Positions 13,001 to 23,221 of a stretch of DNA of 64,000 nt are shown here, in pieces. Position 1 is the stretch's first letter; the number at the start of each line of letters is the position of its first letter. Made by a program: the position numbers and the translations under genes. The stretch comes from Liolophura sinensis (Eukaryota > Mollusca > Polyplacophora > Chitonida > Chitonidae), in the NCBI RefSeq assembly GCF_032854445.1, contig NC_088295.1, positions 21,315,385 to 21,379,384 of the forward strand. Reading direction: 5' to 3'. A model generated the notes under the pieces. That model was not told where the DNA came from. It did no database searches and saw only the letters and a list, made by a program, of their open reading frames with translations.

Positions 13001-16000
13001 CATCCATGATCTAGTATGTCAAATCACATGTGTATGATATTGGCGGTACACATGCTGCATGACGGAAAACACATGTTCTCAAATATTTTACATCTTTGCT
13101 TCATCTATGCAAATGTATTTGAAAATAAACATATAATGAGCAGTTTAATGTTGCATAACATTATAGGCAAGGTCACAGTGGTCTACAAAATTGATCTCGT
13201 GATAAGATTAAGAATATTATGTCGTAGATCTGTTTCTGCCCACTGACTAATTCAGCAGTCAGGGAAATTGATGGTTTATGTTATCTTCTCAGATACCAAC
13301 GGCTCCGGCAATGATTCGCCAGTACAGAGAAAGCGCAAAAGCATCAAGAACCTGTTTGCCTCGGCTCCAAAGTTTCAGAAATCTTTACGAAGGTAAGGGT
13401 AACAAATATTATCTTGTGAGTGCATCTGTACCCTTACATTTAACATGGTTAAGTATCATGTCAGAGTGAAAACAGAGTAATAACAACATATATTCGTGAT
13501 ATGCAAATTTCAGAGCTGGATGGAAGTTAAGTAAGGTAATTGCTGATACTACCTTATTTGAGTGCATGGTGCAGAAGATGTGTTATAGGGTTGCTTGAGA
13601 ATGTGGTCTTTCACATTTTGAAGTTTTGTGAAGAATCGTGTGTTGTTCTCAGAGGACAAGGTGTTACAAGTTTTAAACTGTATTGGGATAATATTGAAGT
13701 CTTTCAGTCTATCACTTCATTTTGCTAAAGTCAGAGGTGACAAAATTACAATTGCTAATTTGGGCAAAGAAAACTTTCCTGGTAATAAGCACCAAGCCAC
13801 AATCCTTAGACAAACCAACACATTCCAATCACAGCTTTTTATATCCATCCATCTGCTGAAGAGTGCTTGAGGCTTAAGTGGGAACCTTAATCCTACAATA
13901 TATTTGGAAAACAAACAAAAAGCTTGTTCTCCCACTGGCTCTGAAAACAACCATCTGGATTGTTCCAGTGTGTGACGTATGTAAGAACAGGTTGGGATGA
14001 AATACTCATGTATGTGCCCACAGATAGATACGCAAACCTCTGTCTACTTGATCTTTATAGAAAACGAGTAGGATGTTTCGGCCTTTTCCTGTAGATGATA
14101 ATTGGACCAATGAATCCGTTGGCACCTTAGGTGTGGAGGAGGCTGTTCACAGCTAGATACTGCAGGAATGTTAGCTATTCTCATATCTCAGCCTTGTGTA
14201 TTAATTGACTAGCTATTTCCATCAGGGTACAGATTAAAAGACTTGTCAGTCAATTGGTAGACTGCTTAACCGAATTGATGTCATTGTTGGCCACTTGACT
14301 ATCTGACCGTGTTTGTGTTTGAGGGGTACAGCAAACAGGAGCACAGATAACTGGGAGCTTAAACAAATGGTTTTACCTGTAGCTAGAATAATGCCTGGTG
14401 AGACAAATACAACCAGGGAATCTTTGACTGTGTTTATGGGCTTCGCACAAAGGTATTGCTAGCAGAGTAATAAATTCCATAGATAAGTGGTTAGATTTAG
14501 TGGTGCTGTTTTGGCAGTGGTGTTGTTGGGGCCGATTGTGAGGCCATTGCTGGCTGAGTGTTATCAGTTGGATGATGTGATGTTGTTCACATCTCGTTTA
14601 AAGCCCCCTCTTGTGTGTGGCTCTGTCTACCTCAATCCAAATATACAAGGCATATGTATAGCAGCATGTGTCCTTCTCATGAGCTGCTATTTGCTGTAAT
14701 AATAGGTGCCTTAGGAGCAAAAGCCAGTCAGACAAAGTTCAGGATCTTTACAAGATAGGTCATTAGAAGACCAGATTAGAGATAGGTATCGAATGTGTAC
14801 ATTCAGGTGGAAAAAAATCTGTTGTAGATGTAACCTTGTGACTGAATGAAAAATTCTTTTGCCACTTTGTCCTTTTTATTATTACCAGTTTAGTGCAAAA
14901 CCATGTGTTCTTGGCAAAAAGTGGGAGCCTATCCATGTGTTTAATGTCATTGGGTCACGGTTCAATATGTGTATGGAATTTAGTTCAGTAGCTTGTGGAA
15001 TGTAGTCAGTGGCAGTGATGATGTAGTAAGTAGGTGAATGGCTGATCTGCTTGGCTAAGCTTTGGGTTTATGAAGGCCATATGTGCATTGTACTGGGATG
15101 GGTGGAGAGACACACAGAGGTGACTTACAGCAAGAAGCACATGACGCTGAGAGTAGCTACTGAACAGACGCCAAATGCTCTGTAATATGAAAGGCTAGCC
15201 CAAGTGTTACCTTGTTACACAATCATCTCAGTTACATTACCTAGCAGGCCTTTTTGCTTCCTCAGCGACAGACTGTAGCAAGTGTTAGCAAAATTAAGGA
15301 ATTCTGGATCACATAATAATTAATCATGTGAAACCTTAGACCTAAAAATAGCAAGACATTTGTGGTGTGTGGAGGGCTGTTAGTTTGGCTTAGTCTGATG
15401 GGGTGTGGGTTTAGAGAAAATGAGAAATAAGTGAGAAAAAAAAGGCGACAGCAGGCATAGATAACAGATGCCTAATCATCCAGTTTGAATGAAATATGTT
15501 TTTATCTTGGCCACCCACAACTCTTGTCAGAACGCAAAACCTGCATCTAAGGTGTGCAATTGTGACTGTAGATTTCCCATATCTCTAGCACAGTCAGCTA
15601 TATTATTTACTGTTACCTGTATGTCCTCTTATTATAGGTGTTGGATAATTGAGTAGATATACTGAAAAGTAAGCCTTTCCTTGCTTACTGATTGTATACA
15701 TCCCAGACATATTAAAATCTAGGGGCCTGCGGGGCTCAGTTGGTTAGCGCGCTAGCGCAGCGTAATGACCCAGGTGTCTCTCACCAGTGTGGTCGCTATG
15801 AGTTCAAGTCCAGCTCAAGCTGGCTTTCTCTCCGACCGTATGTGGGAAGGTCTGTGAGTTCAAGTCCAGCTCATGCTGGCTTCCTCTCCGACCGTATGTG
15901 GAAAGGTCTGCCAGTAACCTTCGCATGGTCATGGATTTCCCCTGGCTCTGCCCAGTTTCATCCACCATTATGCTGGTCGCCGTCGTATAAGTGAAATATT

Positions 16001-19000
16001 TTTGAGCACGGCGTAAAACACCAATCAGATAATTTATTTTGGTGTTTCCATCATCATGTTGTCACATAAATTAGGAATGTTTTTGTTTGCAGAGGAGTTT
16101 ATTTGGCGTGTTTATTATACAACGAAGATCGTGTGTTAGTGACATCTGAGGAGCAGATCCCAATTGTGGAAGTAGATGAAAACTTTACATCGCCCTCTAT
16201 TCATGCAGATTTTCATTGGATGATGAAGGTATGACAATTTTATTACTGTAATTTTTTAATCTGGATTGCTCTGATTTAACATTGATCACATGATAACTGT
16301 TATCGACCTCATGTATCCAAAACTTTCAACAATTTTAGTTAGAGCCAGTAGACCTGCATGCAAGAGGGTTGAACTAGAATAGCCTGTTAGTCTATCAATT
16401 TGCTGAGTAATTTACTGGTGAAATTGAAAATATTTTTTCAACATCGACAGATTGCCTGCACCTGGGATGATGTGAAGTCATTACGACAAGATATGGAGAG
16501 GAGTAGTTCTGGAACTGCACACTTCAGGAGTAAACTTCTACAAGCAGCCACTGTACTACAGGTGAGGTTGGAGGTGTCCTGCACACTTCATGTATTACCT
16601 TATCCTATGAGAGCCAATGGTATAGTCTATATTTCTGTGAAGTGATGCACAGCATGGTTTTCATTATGCTGTTTTTGATACCTAAATACAGCAGCTTACT
16701 AAAGACACCTGATATCAGACATTTTAAGCACAGGGGCACTAACATTATCACAACTGTAATTGTTGTGTAATTCTATTATTACTTGTGGTTGTATCAGTCG
16801 TGTGTATATGGTTCTCTTGTCGGAAGGTTGTCTATTGCCTGTCTTATTACTCTGTCAAAACATTTTGACAGCCTTGTGAGACAAGTCTGTAAGATAGGCT
16901 CATATCAGCCCTTATCAGACGGCTCATCTCTCTACAATCCAGACCTGGCACCCAGTTTCTACAGACGGAAATATGACGCAAATAATCTGACTTCTCTAGC
17001 CTAAGCTGAGATATTTCTGGCCCAAGTGCGCATATATTCTAAAAGTTTTATCACCTTTATTTTGACACAATTTTATCAGTTTCTAGAGAAACATCTTTTC
17101 ATCTGGCTGCCTCTTGGACTGTCTCCTCTGTAAATTAATTCTATGTTGTCTAGACACTGTTGATGTATAGATGTCTTGGTGAAAATTATCTCTTAAGTTA
17201 TTTTGTGTAGCTTATGACTTTCTGGGTTGTTTTTGCAGAATGCCTTAGGGGTGCATGACTTGGGTCAGTTGTACCATCAGCATCTCAAAGATGACAGTGG
17301 CTGCATCCTGCTGACGACAGTCAACTATGTTCGTGATCCTAAACATGTAGCTTTGATCTCGGGCAAGTGGATTCCCATTTCTAAACTTCAGCGTAGACTT
17401 TCCTTGTCTGGATCAGAGACGTCTGATGCCTCAGAGATGCTTCTGAATTCTTTATCGGTATGTGAGCACTCAATCAATGCCGTTTGTGAAGCATGAAATA
17501 TGAAATCCTGATTTGTAATCCTAATTTCCTGAGAATTCTGAATGTTTGCAATGACAGAATTGAAAACTTACACTTCATATGAAAATTTTTGATCTACTAA
17601 CTGTGCTTTTTTTATTAGTGTTATCTTTGACATTTGTTTGCAGGAGATGATCCTCTATCACCAAGTGAGCATGATACCCCTCCCCAGGGGCCTCTACCTG
17701 GGCTATTTAAAGTTACGCTGCACCATGGACCTGATATTGAGAGTACAGGTCCATCAGAAAACTCCCAATGTGCTTCCTTATACCAAAATCAGGGAGTGTC
17801 CAAATGTGTCAAAGTAAGTGTTTCTCGTGTTGTTCATCTTGCTATTTATTTCTGTTGAAGATGGGGATATTCACTAAACTCCAGTATGCTACATGCCAAG
17901 CAGTTGTTAAGACTGACATGACAAAATAGTGAAACAAACGATGGTGTAAGTGTTTTCCTGGGGTTAACACAAGTCATTAGTAGAAGAAGGGGTGATCAGG
18001 CAGTACTTGTGCCTGTCAGGCAGACACGTGTTAGTGGCAGACTTTTTGCCCCTTACCAATCTGTAGATGTGTATCACCTGTTTGAAGCAATGAAGTGCTT
18101 ACCTATCAATAATCTGAAGTGATATACTTTAAGATCTGCCATTTACTTTAAAGTCATGTCACCTGTATATACAACATCAGTCAACAGACTGTGCAGATAC
18201 ACATCTTAAAACGAGAGTTTTTCGGGCTTTGATCATTTCTGACAGTGCCTTAAAATGGAACACTTCATTATGTGTTCTGATAATTTGCCAGTTAAAATAG
18301 GCTCAAAAATCCTGTTTATGTATCATATCCTCTGCGACCTCACTGATTCGGGTGGTTGAAACACTGTTGGCTATAACTGTCAGGCCCTTGACCAGTGAGG
18401 TTGCAAGTTCGAGTAAAGTTCTGGCTGCAGCTTTAGGTCAGAAGTTTGGACAAGTACCTTGTGTCTGAACATAGGCATTGATTTGTCTCATTCCAGTAGT
18501 CTCATATAACTGACTGTTTCTATGTAAGAGAAAAATTTCTGAGTACAGCATTAAACAGCAATCAAATAAATAAATAACTGAATACTACATAGGCTCTGTG
18601 ATTGATATTGATGACAATGAACCTTGAAAGATTTTTTGTTGTTTTCATATGAGTAACTTAAATAAAGTGTGCAGAGCATAGATATAATGGCCATTCTTGT
18701 GTGTTTATGGTGGTGTTTGTGCTGACAGTTTTGTGCGGTTTGTTTTCAGAGAGGAGTGGGAGTGGGTGAGAAAGCTGAGTGACCAGGATGAAAACTTTGA
18801 GCCATCAGAAGCACAGCTGGAGTTCCAAAAAGATCTCATTAAGAGCTCGCAAAGATTGTTAGATGTTTTAGGTAAGTTGTGCCTTTCAAAACAAACTTGC
18901 ATATAGGTTTGCCATTCTCATCAAAGGATTCCCTGCCACAATATGGCTGAAATGGAGTTGAGTCAAAACCAATAATTCATCTAAGTTGTTTAGATAAAAC

Positions 19001-21621
19001 ATACTTAGTAATGTTTTTATTGTTATCTATATCTGCATAAAAAAAAATTATGCAGATAGAACTTACCAGTGTGTTGGGCTATATAACTGCTGTGGTGTAT
19101 TACCTAAATGTAGTAAGTTAGGATCGCAGACGATTCTCCTGCTTCTTCGGCCTAGCTCTACTGTTTCAGTAGTGGGAATTATTGGCATGTCTGTATGAGC
19201 TATGGTACATATATGAGCATGAGTCTACTGTATATACAGTAGAGTCATTGGAGCTTTGCTTGTATACACATGTTATCATGGTGTGTTTAGCCCCCAGCCA
19301 AATCTGCGGCCTAGTATTCTCTTGTTTGCTTAGAATGATAGAGAAGGCATTACTCATGACACTGTCTTCAGCAACCATTGCAATCTTCTCTAGCAAAACA
19401 TGTGTCATACAAGAAAACGATTATTGGGTTAAAAGCTTTTATTTTTGGTCTGCACACTGGCACCACATTTCGCAAGATGCCAGATTTACTGCTATAATAT
19501 ATATTTGCGTGGGTGGAAACGTATATGATAAAGTATATAATTATTTTTCTTGAACTCTCTCTGTGTCACTGTATTATGGCCTGTGTCATATGAGGTGAAC
19601 ATTATTTAGTCGTTATGAGTAATATTATTTTCTGATTGCCAAGAAGAATAAGTCAGAACAGTAGAAAATGTAAGGCACTGTAGTTCATGCGATAACATCA
19701 AAATAAACATGAAATGAATTTGAGCTGTGTTCATGTTTCAGGTGTTCCGGCTGACCAGGTATCAGGACACAGAATGTATGATATAGAAGTTATAGAACTT
19801 AGTCCCGAAGTTTCCTTTCTCCTCATCCTTCCTCCAACTGAAGACGTGTGCAGTGTCCCAGGCCAGGTGGATGACTTCAGTGAAAAAACAGAATTTACAG
19901 CCTTAACTGTTCCTGTATTTGAAATGAGTAAGTTTTGTGCCAAAATAAGATTTTGCATTTCAAAGACACGGTGTATATTATAAAGACATTAAAAGCCTAT
20001 TTGTCACTTGAAACTGTTAGTTTTTGACCAAAGATGGCACATGTTCAAATTGAAGCCACTTTATCCAGGGATCCGTTAAATTCAGCAAATAAAAATGTCA
20101 TTCACGCCGATTTGGTTGAGTGATTTTGAAAATTTTACAGTGTTACATCACCACTGAAACATTGGTTAAATACACATTTAAAGGTGATATGAATGCAATC
20201 TTACTACTGAGTTTACTGCTAAGAAAATACATATTTCGAGTGGGACACGAGTGGGATTACAAGTAGTATAACTGAAATTATGTTGTCTGTTGTCATCTCC
20301 CGGCTGCATGCTGAACATCTATATAGACCATGGACTGTTATCACCAGACTCACTCTATGTTTACTCCTGGTAACCCATTGTTTAATCTTTTGCTCTATTT
20401 CAGTCCACATGTGTTCATACCAGCCAGAGTTCATCAGTCGATACTCGAGGCTTTCTTCTATAATAGAAACAGATCTATATTTGGCCCAACAGGAGCAAAG
20501 AGGGGTAAGCACACTTTATCAGACATACTTCAATTTCAGTCCCAACAAGATTTGTTCTCATTTTCCAGAAATAGCTCTGCAGTTTGGTTATTGACTAGAT
20601 CTCTGGACTTTTCTTGATCTTAAGTTGTGGTGTTACAGCAAAAAAAAAAAAATTTTCACAAGGAAAAAAGTATTTTAGGACTTGTTGTTAGTACGATGAA
20701 GAGATTTAAGTTATATTATTAATTATGTGAACTATTGTACGTGCATACCAAAGTTTTCAGTGTGGAACAGAAGCTACTCATTTAGGATTTTTAGAACCTT
20801 TAAACGGTATGACGAGCATTTTGCTAATTTGTATATTTGTGTGTTTGCAGGCCTTTTCCAATGAAGAGCTTAACCTAGCCAAAGAACGGGTTGATCTGCT
20901 GGACAGCTTACAACAAAACCTAGAGAAGGCGTGGAAAGCCATGCGGTGGATTATGGACTTAATATCTTTCGCTCGAGACAAAAATGTTCGTGGTGGGATT
21001 CCACTGAGTGTACTTAAGACTCTACCATCGCCTAAGCAATCCCCACAGCAGGCAGGAACAGACTTAGAAAATGAAAATAATAATTCTGAAAGCGTTTGTG
21101 ATGCAATGACCTGTGAATCTAACCAAATTCGTGTTGGGAAGGATAACCAGAAAATAGCTAAATTCTATGATCCAAATGAAGAGTTGTTGTCTGGACCGAC
21201 ACACTCTCACAGTGATAGATTTCACACCAGGGAACTTAACCCTTTGACTGCAGCCACCTCGCAGAGGACTTCAAAGTCTGGTATTTTACGAGTCTATGCT
21301 GCGTATGAGACTGGGCTGGCAAAGGGCACCAGTGTTAAGTTACACGTCACACCAAAGACTACAGCAAGGGAGGTAATCAACCTGGTTGTTCAACAGCTGA
21401 ACAAGGCTGTGTGCATGAAGGGCCGCAGTGGCCCGATCTACCCAGAGGAACAGCTGAATGAATTCTGTCTGGTGGCAGTGATCGGGGCCAGAGAGAGGGT
21501 GCTTAGAGACGACTATCAACCTCTACAGTTACAAAACCCCTGGACAAAAGGACGATTGTATGTGCGCATGAAAAGTAATCTGTTAGCAGCTATACAACAA
21601 GGTCAGGCCACAGCTGTATAG
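928..21621 (+). CDS. ANKFN1: ANKFN1 / wide awake orthologue, 16 exons, 5' incomplete
   Basis: The join is 928-1006, 1421-1524, 2760-2893, 4753-4831, 7138-7251, 9017-9205, 9546-9659, 13293-13392, 16093-16228, 16451-16561, 17239-17457, 17644-17813, 18750-18871, 19742-19927, 20404-20504 and 20851-21621. All junctions keep one frame and give about 909 residues. Order: ankyrin repeat (residues about 1-60), linker helix (61-131), fibronectin III (132-232), basic linker (233-304), a conserved central region with GLYLGYLKL near 476, and a Ras-association-like domain at the C-terminus. This order and the GLYLGYLKL motif identify the ANKFN1/Nmf9/wide awake family. Fly wide awake acts in clock neurons and binds the GABA-A receptor Rdl to promote sleep onset; the mouse gene has vestibular roles. 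It is a cytoplasmic or membrane-associated scaffold, with no signal peptide or membrane span visible. The first exon begins mid-codon, so the start and further ankyrin repeats lie to the left. Confidence 0.93.
1421..1524 (+). CDS. ANKFN1: ANKFN1 exon 2: ankyrin repeat, second part
   Basis: Acceptor TATTTTACAG, donor GTGAGT. It encodes ENLTPLDVAVLTNN and AKTLLSYGA, the TPL and LL-x-x-GA signature of an ankyrin repeat. Phase 2 in, phase 1 out. Confidence 0.9.
1525..2759 (+). other. ANKFN1 intron, no features
   Basis: Short ORFs on both strands have stops and no recognisable peptide. I see no repeat or exon. The shorter intron at 1007-1420 is likewise empty. Confidence 0.6.
2760..2893 (+). CDS. 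ANKFN1: ANKFN1 exon 3: helical linker
   Basis: Acceptor CCCTTTACAG, donor GTAAGC. It reads LREELRADLLESLVSDAE and ends VQQQK. The charge and leucine pattern suggests a helix or short coiled coil between the ankyrin and FN3 parts. Phase 1 in, phase 0 out. Confidence 0.88.
2894..4752 (+). other. ANKFN1 intron with G-quadruplex motif
   Basis: No exon seen. At 4600-4624 four G-runs of three or more are separated by loops of 4, 4 and 1 base on the sense strand, a canonical G-quadruplex pattern inside a GT-rich stretch that runs to about 4650. Confidence 0.55.
4753..4831 (+). CDS. ANKFN1: ANKFN1 exon 4: linker before FN3
   Basis: Acceptor TTTCTCACAG, donor GTAAGT. Encodes HWEFRHRLLKRMKAGYDHA, a basic helix that precedes the FN3 domain in family members. 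Phase 0 in, phase 1 out. Confidence 0.88.
4832..7137 (+). other. ANKFN1 intron, no supported features
   Basis: A 120-codon minus-strand ORF at 5133-5495 has no recognisable family or splice context. Otherwise AT-rich unique-looking DNA. Confidence 0.55.
7138..7251 (+). CDS. ANKFN1: ANKFN1 exon 5: fibronectin III, first half
   Basis: Acceptor TTGCCAG, donor GTAAGC. APDAPASVLLG followed by SLLVRFDEPVNHNG is the FN3 A-C strand pattern (P-x-x-P start, then the W-like core replaced by V-R-F). Phase 1 both ends. Confidence 0.92.
7252..9016 (+). other. ANKFN1 intron with G-rich patch
   Basis: G-runs at 8475-8504 (loops of 1, 7 and 6) form a second sense-strand G-quadruplex pattern. No exon seen. 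Confidence 0.5.
9017..9205 (+). CDS. ANKFN1: ANKFN1 exon 6: fibronectin III, second half
   Basis: Acceptor CGTTGTAG, donor GTAAGT. VEWS, then YEINDLIKGNMYYVRVAAGN and GYGPY give the FN3 strands C to G, including the Y-x-V-x-V-A-A-x-N core. Phase 1 both ends. Confidence 0.93.
9546..9659 (+). CDS. ANKFN1: ANKFN1 exon 7: post-FN3 linker
   Basis: Acceptor TTTTGTAG, donor GTGAGA. Encodes SWRDMEG, then LMEDLFTQVKQARPAN, a helix expected after the FN3 domain in this family. Phase 1 both ends. Confidence 0.88.
9660..13292 (+). other. ANKFN1 intron, largest in the gene
   Basis: About 3.6 kb. It holds a SINE 3' part at 12187-12306 and, directly after it, a G-rich run at 12352-12380 with G-quadruplex potential. 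No exon is recognised. Confidence 0.5.
12187..12306 (+). repeat. SINE 3' half, diverged
   Basis: CCTGGGCTTTGCCC, CTCCCACCATTGTG and the tail AAAACACCTATCAAATAAA match the body and tail of the SINE at 15722. The tRNA-like head is missing. Confidence 0.7.
13293..13392 (+). CDS. ANKFN1: ANKFN1 exon 8: basic Ser/Lys linker
   Basis: Acceptor TATCTTCTCAG, donor GTAAGG. Contains SPVQRKRKSIKNLF, a cluster of basic residues with serines that could be phosphorylated or act in nuclear or membrane targeting (inference). Phase 1 in, phase 2 out. It follows the longest intron seen, about 3.6 kb. Confidence 0.88.
13393..16092 (+). other. ANKFN1 intron with full-length SINE
   Basis: About 2.7 kb. Only the SINE at 15722-16032 stands out; it ends some 60 bases before the next exon. 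Confidence 0.55.
15722..16032 (+). repeat. full-length tRNA-derived SINE with duplicated B box
   Basis: The head GGCTCAGTTGGTTAGCGCGC fits a pol III A box and GAGTTCAAGTCC fits a B box. The body and tail GGCGTAAAACACCAATCAG follow. A 56-bp segment carrying the B box is repeated in tandem (15800-15855 and 15856-15911), so this copy has two B boxes. It is a retroposon, not a tRNA gene: there is no acceptor-stem pairing. Confidence 0.85.
16093..16228 (+). CDS. ANKFN1: ANKFN1 exon 9: central conserved region
   Basis: Acceptor TTTGTTTGCAG, donor GTATGA. Encodes GVYLACLLYNEDRVLVTSE and DFHWMMK. This begins the central block that carries no named domain but is the most conserved part of the family. 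Phase 2 in, phase 0 out. Confidence 0.9.
16451..16561 (+). CDS. ANKFN1: ANKFN1 exon 10: central conserved region
   Basis: Acceptor ACATCGACAG, donor GTGAGG. Reads IACTWDDVKSLRQDMERS, then LLQAATVLQ. Phase 0 both ends. Confidence 0.9.
17239..17457 (+). CDS. ANKFN1: ANKFN1 exon 11: central conserved region
   Basis: Acceptor TTTTTGCAG, donor GTATGT. Encodes NALGVHDLGQLYH, then KWIPISKLQRR and a serine-rich stretch. Phase 0 both ends, 73 codons. Confidence 0.92.
17644..17813 (+). CDS. ANKFN1: ANKFN1 exon 12: GLYLGYLKL motif
   Basis: Acceptor TTGTTTGCAG, donor GTAAGT. The peptide PLPRGLYLGYLKLRC carries the nine-residue motif that is invariant in the family, followed by KTPNVLPYTKIRE. Phase 0 in, phase 2 out. 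This exon is the strongest single piece of evidence for the gene's identity. Confidence 0.95.
17814..18749 (+). other. ANKFN1 intron with SINE
   Basis: Contains a SINE-like element at 18331-18578. The other 3' introns over 300 bases (16562-17238, 18872-19741, 19928-20403, 20505-20850) show nothing beyond short unsupported ORFs. Confidence 0.5.
18331..18578 (+). repeat. SINE-like element, second subfamily
   Basis: A weak B box (GTTGCAAGTTCGAGT) and the tail GAGTACAGCATTAAACAGC followed by AATCAAATAAATAAATAA. The body differs from the main family but the tail plan is the same. Confidence 0.6.
18750..18871 (+). CDS. ANKFN1: ANKFN1 exon 13
   Basis: Acceptor TTTGTTTTCAG, donor GTAAGT. EEWEWVRKLS then EFQKDLIKSSQRLLDVL, an acidic then helical segment. 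Phase 2 in, phase 1 out. Confidence 0.9.
19742..19927 (+). CDS. ANKFN1: ANKFN1 exon 14
   Basis: Acceptor CATGTTTCAG, donor GTAAGT. HRMYDIEVIELSPEVSFLLI and LTVPVFEM. The alternating hydrophobic pattern suggests beta strands. Phase 1 both ends. Confidence 0.9.
20404..20504 (+). CDS. ANKFN1: ANKFN1 exon 15
   Basis: Acceptor TGCTCTATTTCAG, donor GTAAGC. Encodes YQPEFISRYSRLSSIIE and YLAQQEQRG. Phase 1 in, phase 0 out. Confidence 0.9.
20851..21621 (+). CDS. ANKFN1: ANKFN1 terminal exon: coiled coil and RA-like domain
   Basis: Acceptor GTGTGTTTGCAG; stop TAG at 21619-21621; 256 sense codons. It opens with a helix (LNLAKERVDLLDSLQQNL, then WKAMRWIMDLI). A polar, probably disordered stretch follows, then a ubiquitin-fold Ras-association-like domain at 21277-21576, starting GILRVYAAYETG and ending GRLYVRMK. 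Vertebrate ANKFN1 models often stop before such a domain; the invertebrate proteins, as I recall, keep it. Whether it binds a Ras-like GTPase cannot be told from sequence. Confidence 0.94.
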   Translation, partial: AFSNEELNLAKERVDLLDSLQQNLEKAWKAMRWIMDLISFARDKNVRGGIPLSVLKTLPSPKQSPQQAGTDLENENNNSESVCDAMTCESNQIRVGKDNQKIAKFYDPNEELLSGPTHSHSDRFHTRELNPLTAATSQRTSKSGILRVYAAYETGLAKGTSVKLHVTPKTTAREVINLVVQQLNKAVCMKGRSGPIYPEEQLNEFCLVAVIGARERVLRDDYQPLQLQNPWTKGRLYVRMKSNLLAAIQQGQATAV

Positions 21622-23221
21622 TACTGACTGATACGTAGCTAATGGTCAGAGTGTGAACTGAGGTTAAAGGTCAGCCTCTGTTGTTTGTGCTAAGTAGCCT
21701 CTAGAATACGGGTCATTTGTCTGCTGCTCTCCCTGCTTGGAGCACAGTCGTTTTACACAGGTTGCTGACAGGTCTGTTACATCCCTTGATCAAGGTGTGG
21801 TTCTAGGTTTGGTGTGTGTGGTTTGAGTCTGGTACTTAAACCAAGCCCCAAGATTCCATAGACATATTCAGACTTGTTGAGCTGTCAACAATTTAATCAG
21901 ATTGCCAGATTTTATTTATTTGAAATATCTTGATGTTTGTAAATAGGAACAGAAAACCTATGTAGATGAATAGGTTTTGGGCTGTGAACAACCATTTCCT
22001 GTTAGCATTTTGTACACTAGTCAGGTGGTTCTTTGAGACATGATTGGTGTGATTCCTGACTTGTTTTACACCATGGCTGTTAAGAGTAGCTACATTTGAA
22101 CATTGCTCCCATCAGTGTGAATCTAAATGGTTATCGTGTTGGTTAGTATTGATGCTTTATCAACAATCCAACAATGTCTCAATAATAGTGATCATTGTTT
22201 TGAATCCCACTGCGGCCTCCACAAACAAATAATACAGCTGCCAAAACTGTTTGGATCATCACTAAGGTATTCTCAGATGCCGTTTCAGTTGAACCAAAAA
22301 GCCTTGTCCAATCAGTATTAGTACCTCTTTTCCATTGTTGTATGTTATAACATGAAAATCAGATTTTCCAAATACCACAATCGAAATTATGTTTATAGAA
22401 GTAACCCTTATAAAATCAGATTTTATTTCCTTTTATTTTTTGTTACACAGACAAATTGACAACATCAGTTTGTTGCTGGAGAAAAATTGATGACCATTCT
22501 GTATTAGGTGTTGTCCAGAAAACCAAATACTTAACCTTGAAAACCTTCATTGCACATGAAATAAACATGTATGTGCCTATTTGTGCACATCTAGATTTCC
22601 AAAAACTAACTGACATGAATTAATCACCATGACGTGCTAGATTCAAGGGATTATTTTAGGTAACTTTTACATGTCAGAGTTGACAGTCAGTGGTTGGGTT
22701 TTTTGTACAGTTTTCTTGATTGTCAAGAAAGAGAATAAGAATACATATTGGTGAAGCAACAAAATTTTCCAGATGACATGAAAAATAGTAATCAACTCTC
22801 AGAGACAGTCAGATGTTGCTTGTTTAGACGTAAACCAGCTCACTGCCAAAATTCTTTCCTTTGGTTTTTGATTAGTCAGGGTTTTATTCTTTTCTTTAAA
22901 CTTTGGTAGTTTTTTTTTCCAGCGCTATTAGTAATCATTCCATACCATATATATTGTTATCTGGCTGGCCCAAGTTGATCTCTTTACCTCTTTTAGCACA
23001 ACCACTGGTGCAGGGTTATCCTCGGTTACCTCCCTTCTGCACACATCTATTGTGTTAAACACTTTTCATTTTCAAAAGTCTAAACCCATGGGGCCATTCA
23101 GTGAGCCGTTAATACTGCATCAACAGATGACACTGTTAAAGTTATTAGATGGTCTCAGTGGTACAAATAGTAATTTATTGGATAGCATCTGTTCATTCTG
23201 GAGAATCTGGTCATGAATAAA
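21622..23221 (+). other. ANKFN1 3' UTR (probable extent)
   Basis: No ORF of note follows the stop. AATAAA hexamers on the plus strand at 22559-22564 and 23216-23221 could end the transcript, giving a 3' UTR of about 0.95 or 1.6 kb. Which is used cannot be seen. Confidence 0.45.
23216..23221 (+). promoter_or_regulatory. candidate polyadenylation signal (AATAAA)
   Basis: Perfect AATAAA about 1.6 kb after the ANKFN1 stop, followed by a T-rich stretch. A second AATAAA lies at 22559-22564. Confidence 0.4.

Noticed and set aside
15722-15815. tRNA gene
   Set aside because: A and B boxes are present but no cloverleaf with a paired acceptor stem; it is followed by the SINE body. The same applies at 47283 and 57911.
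19166-19553. overlapping ORFs of 80 and 123 codons on opposite strands
   Set aside because: Intronic, mutually overlapping and without recognisable sequence.
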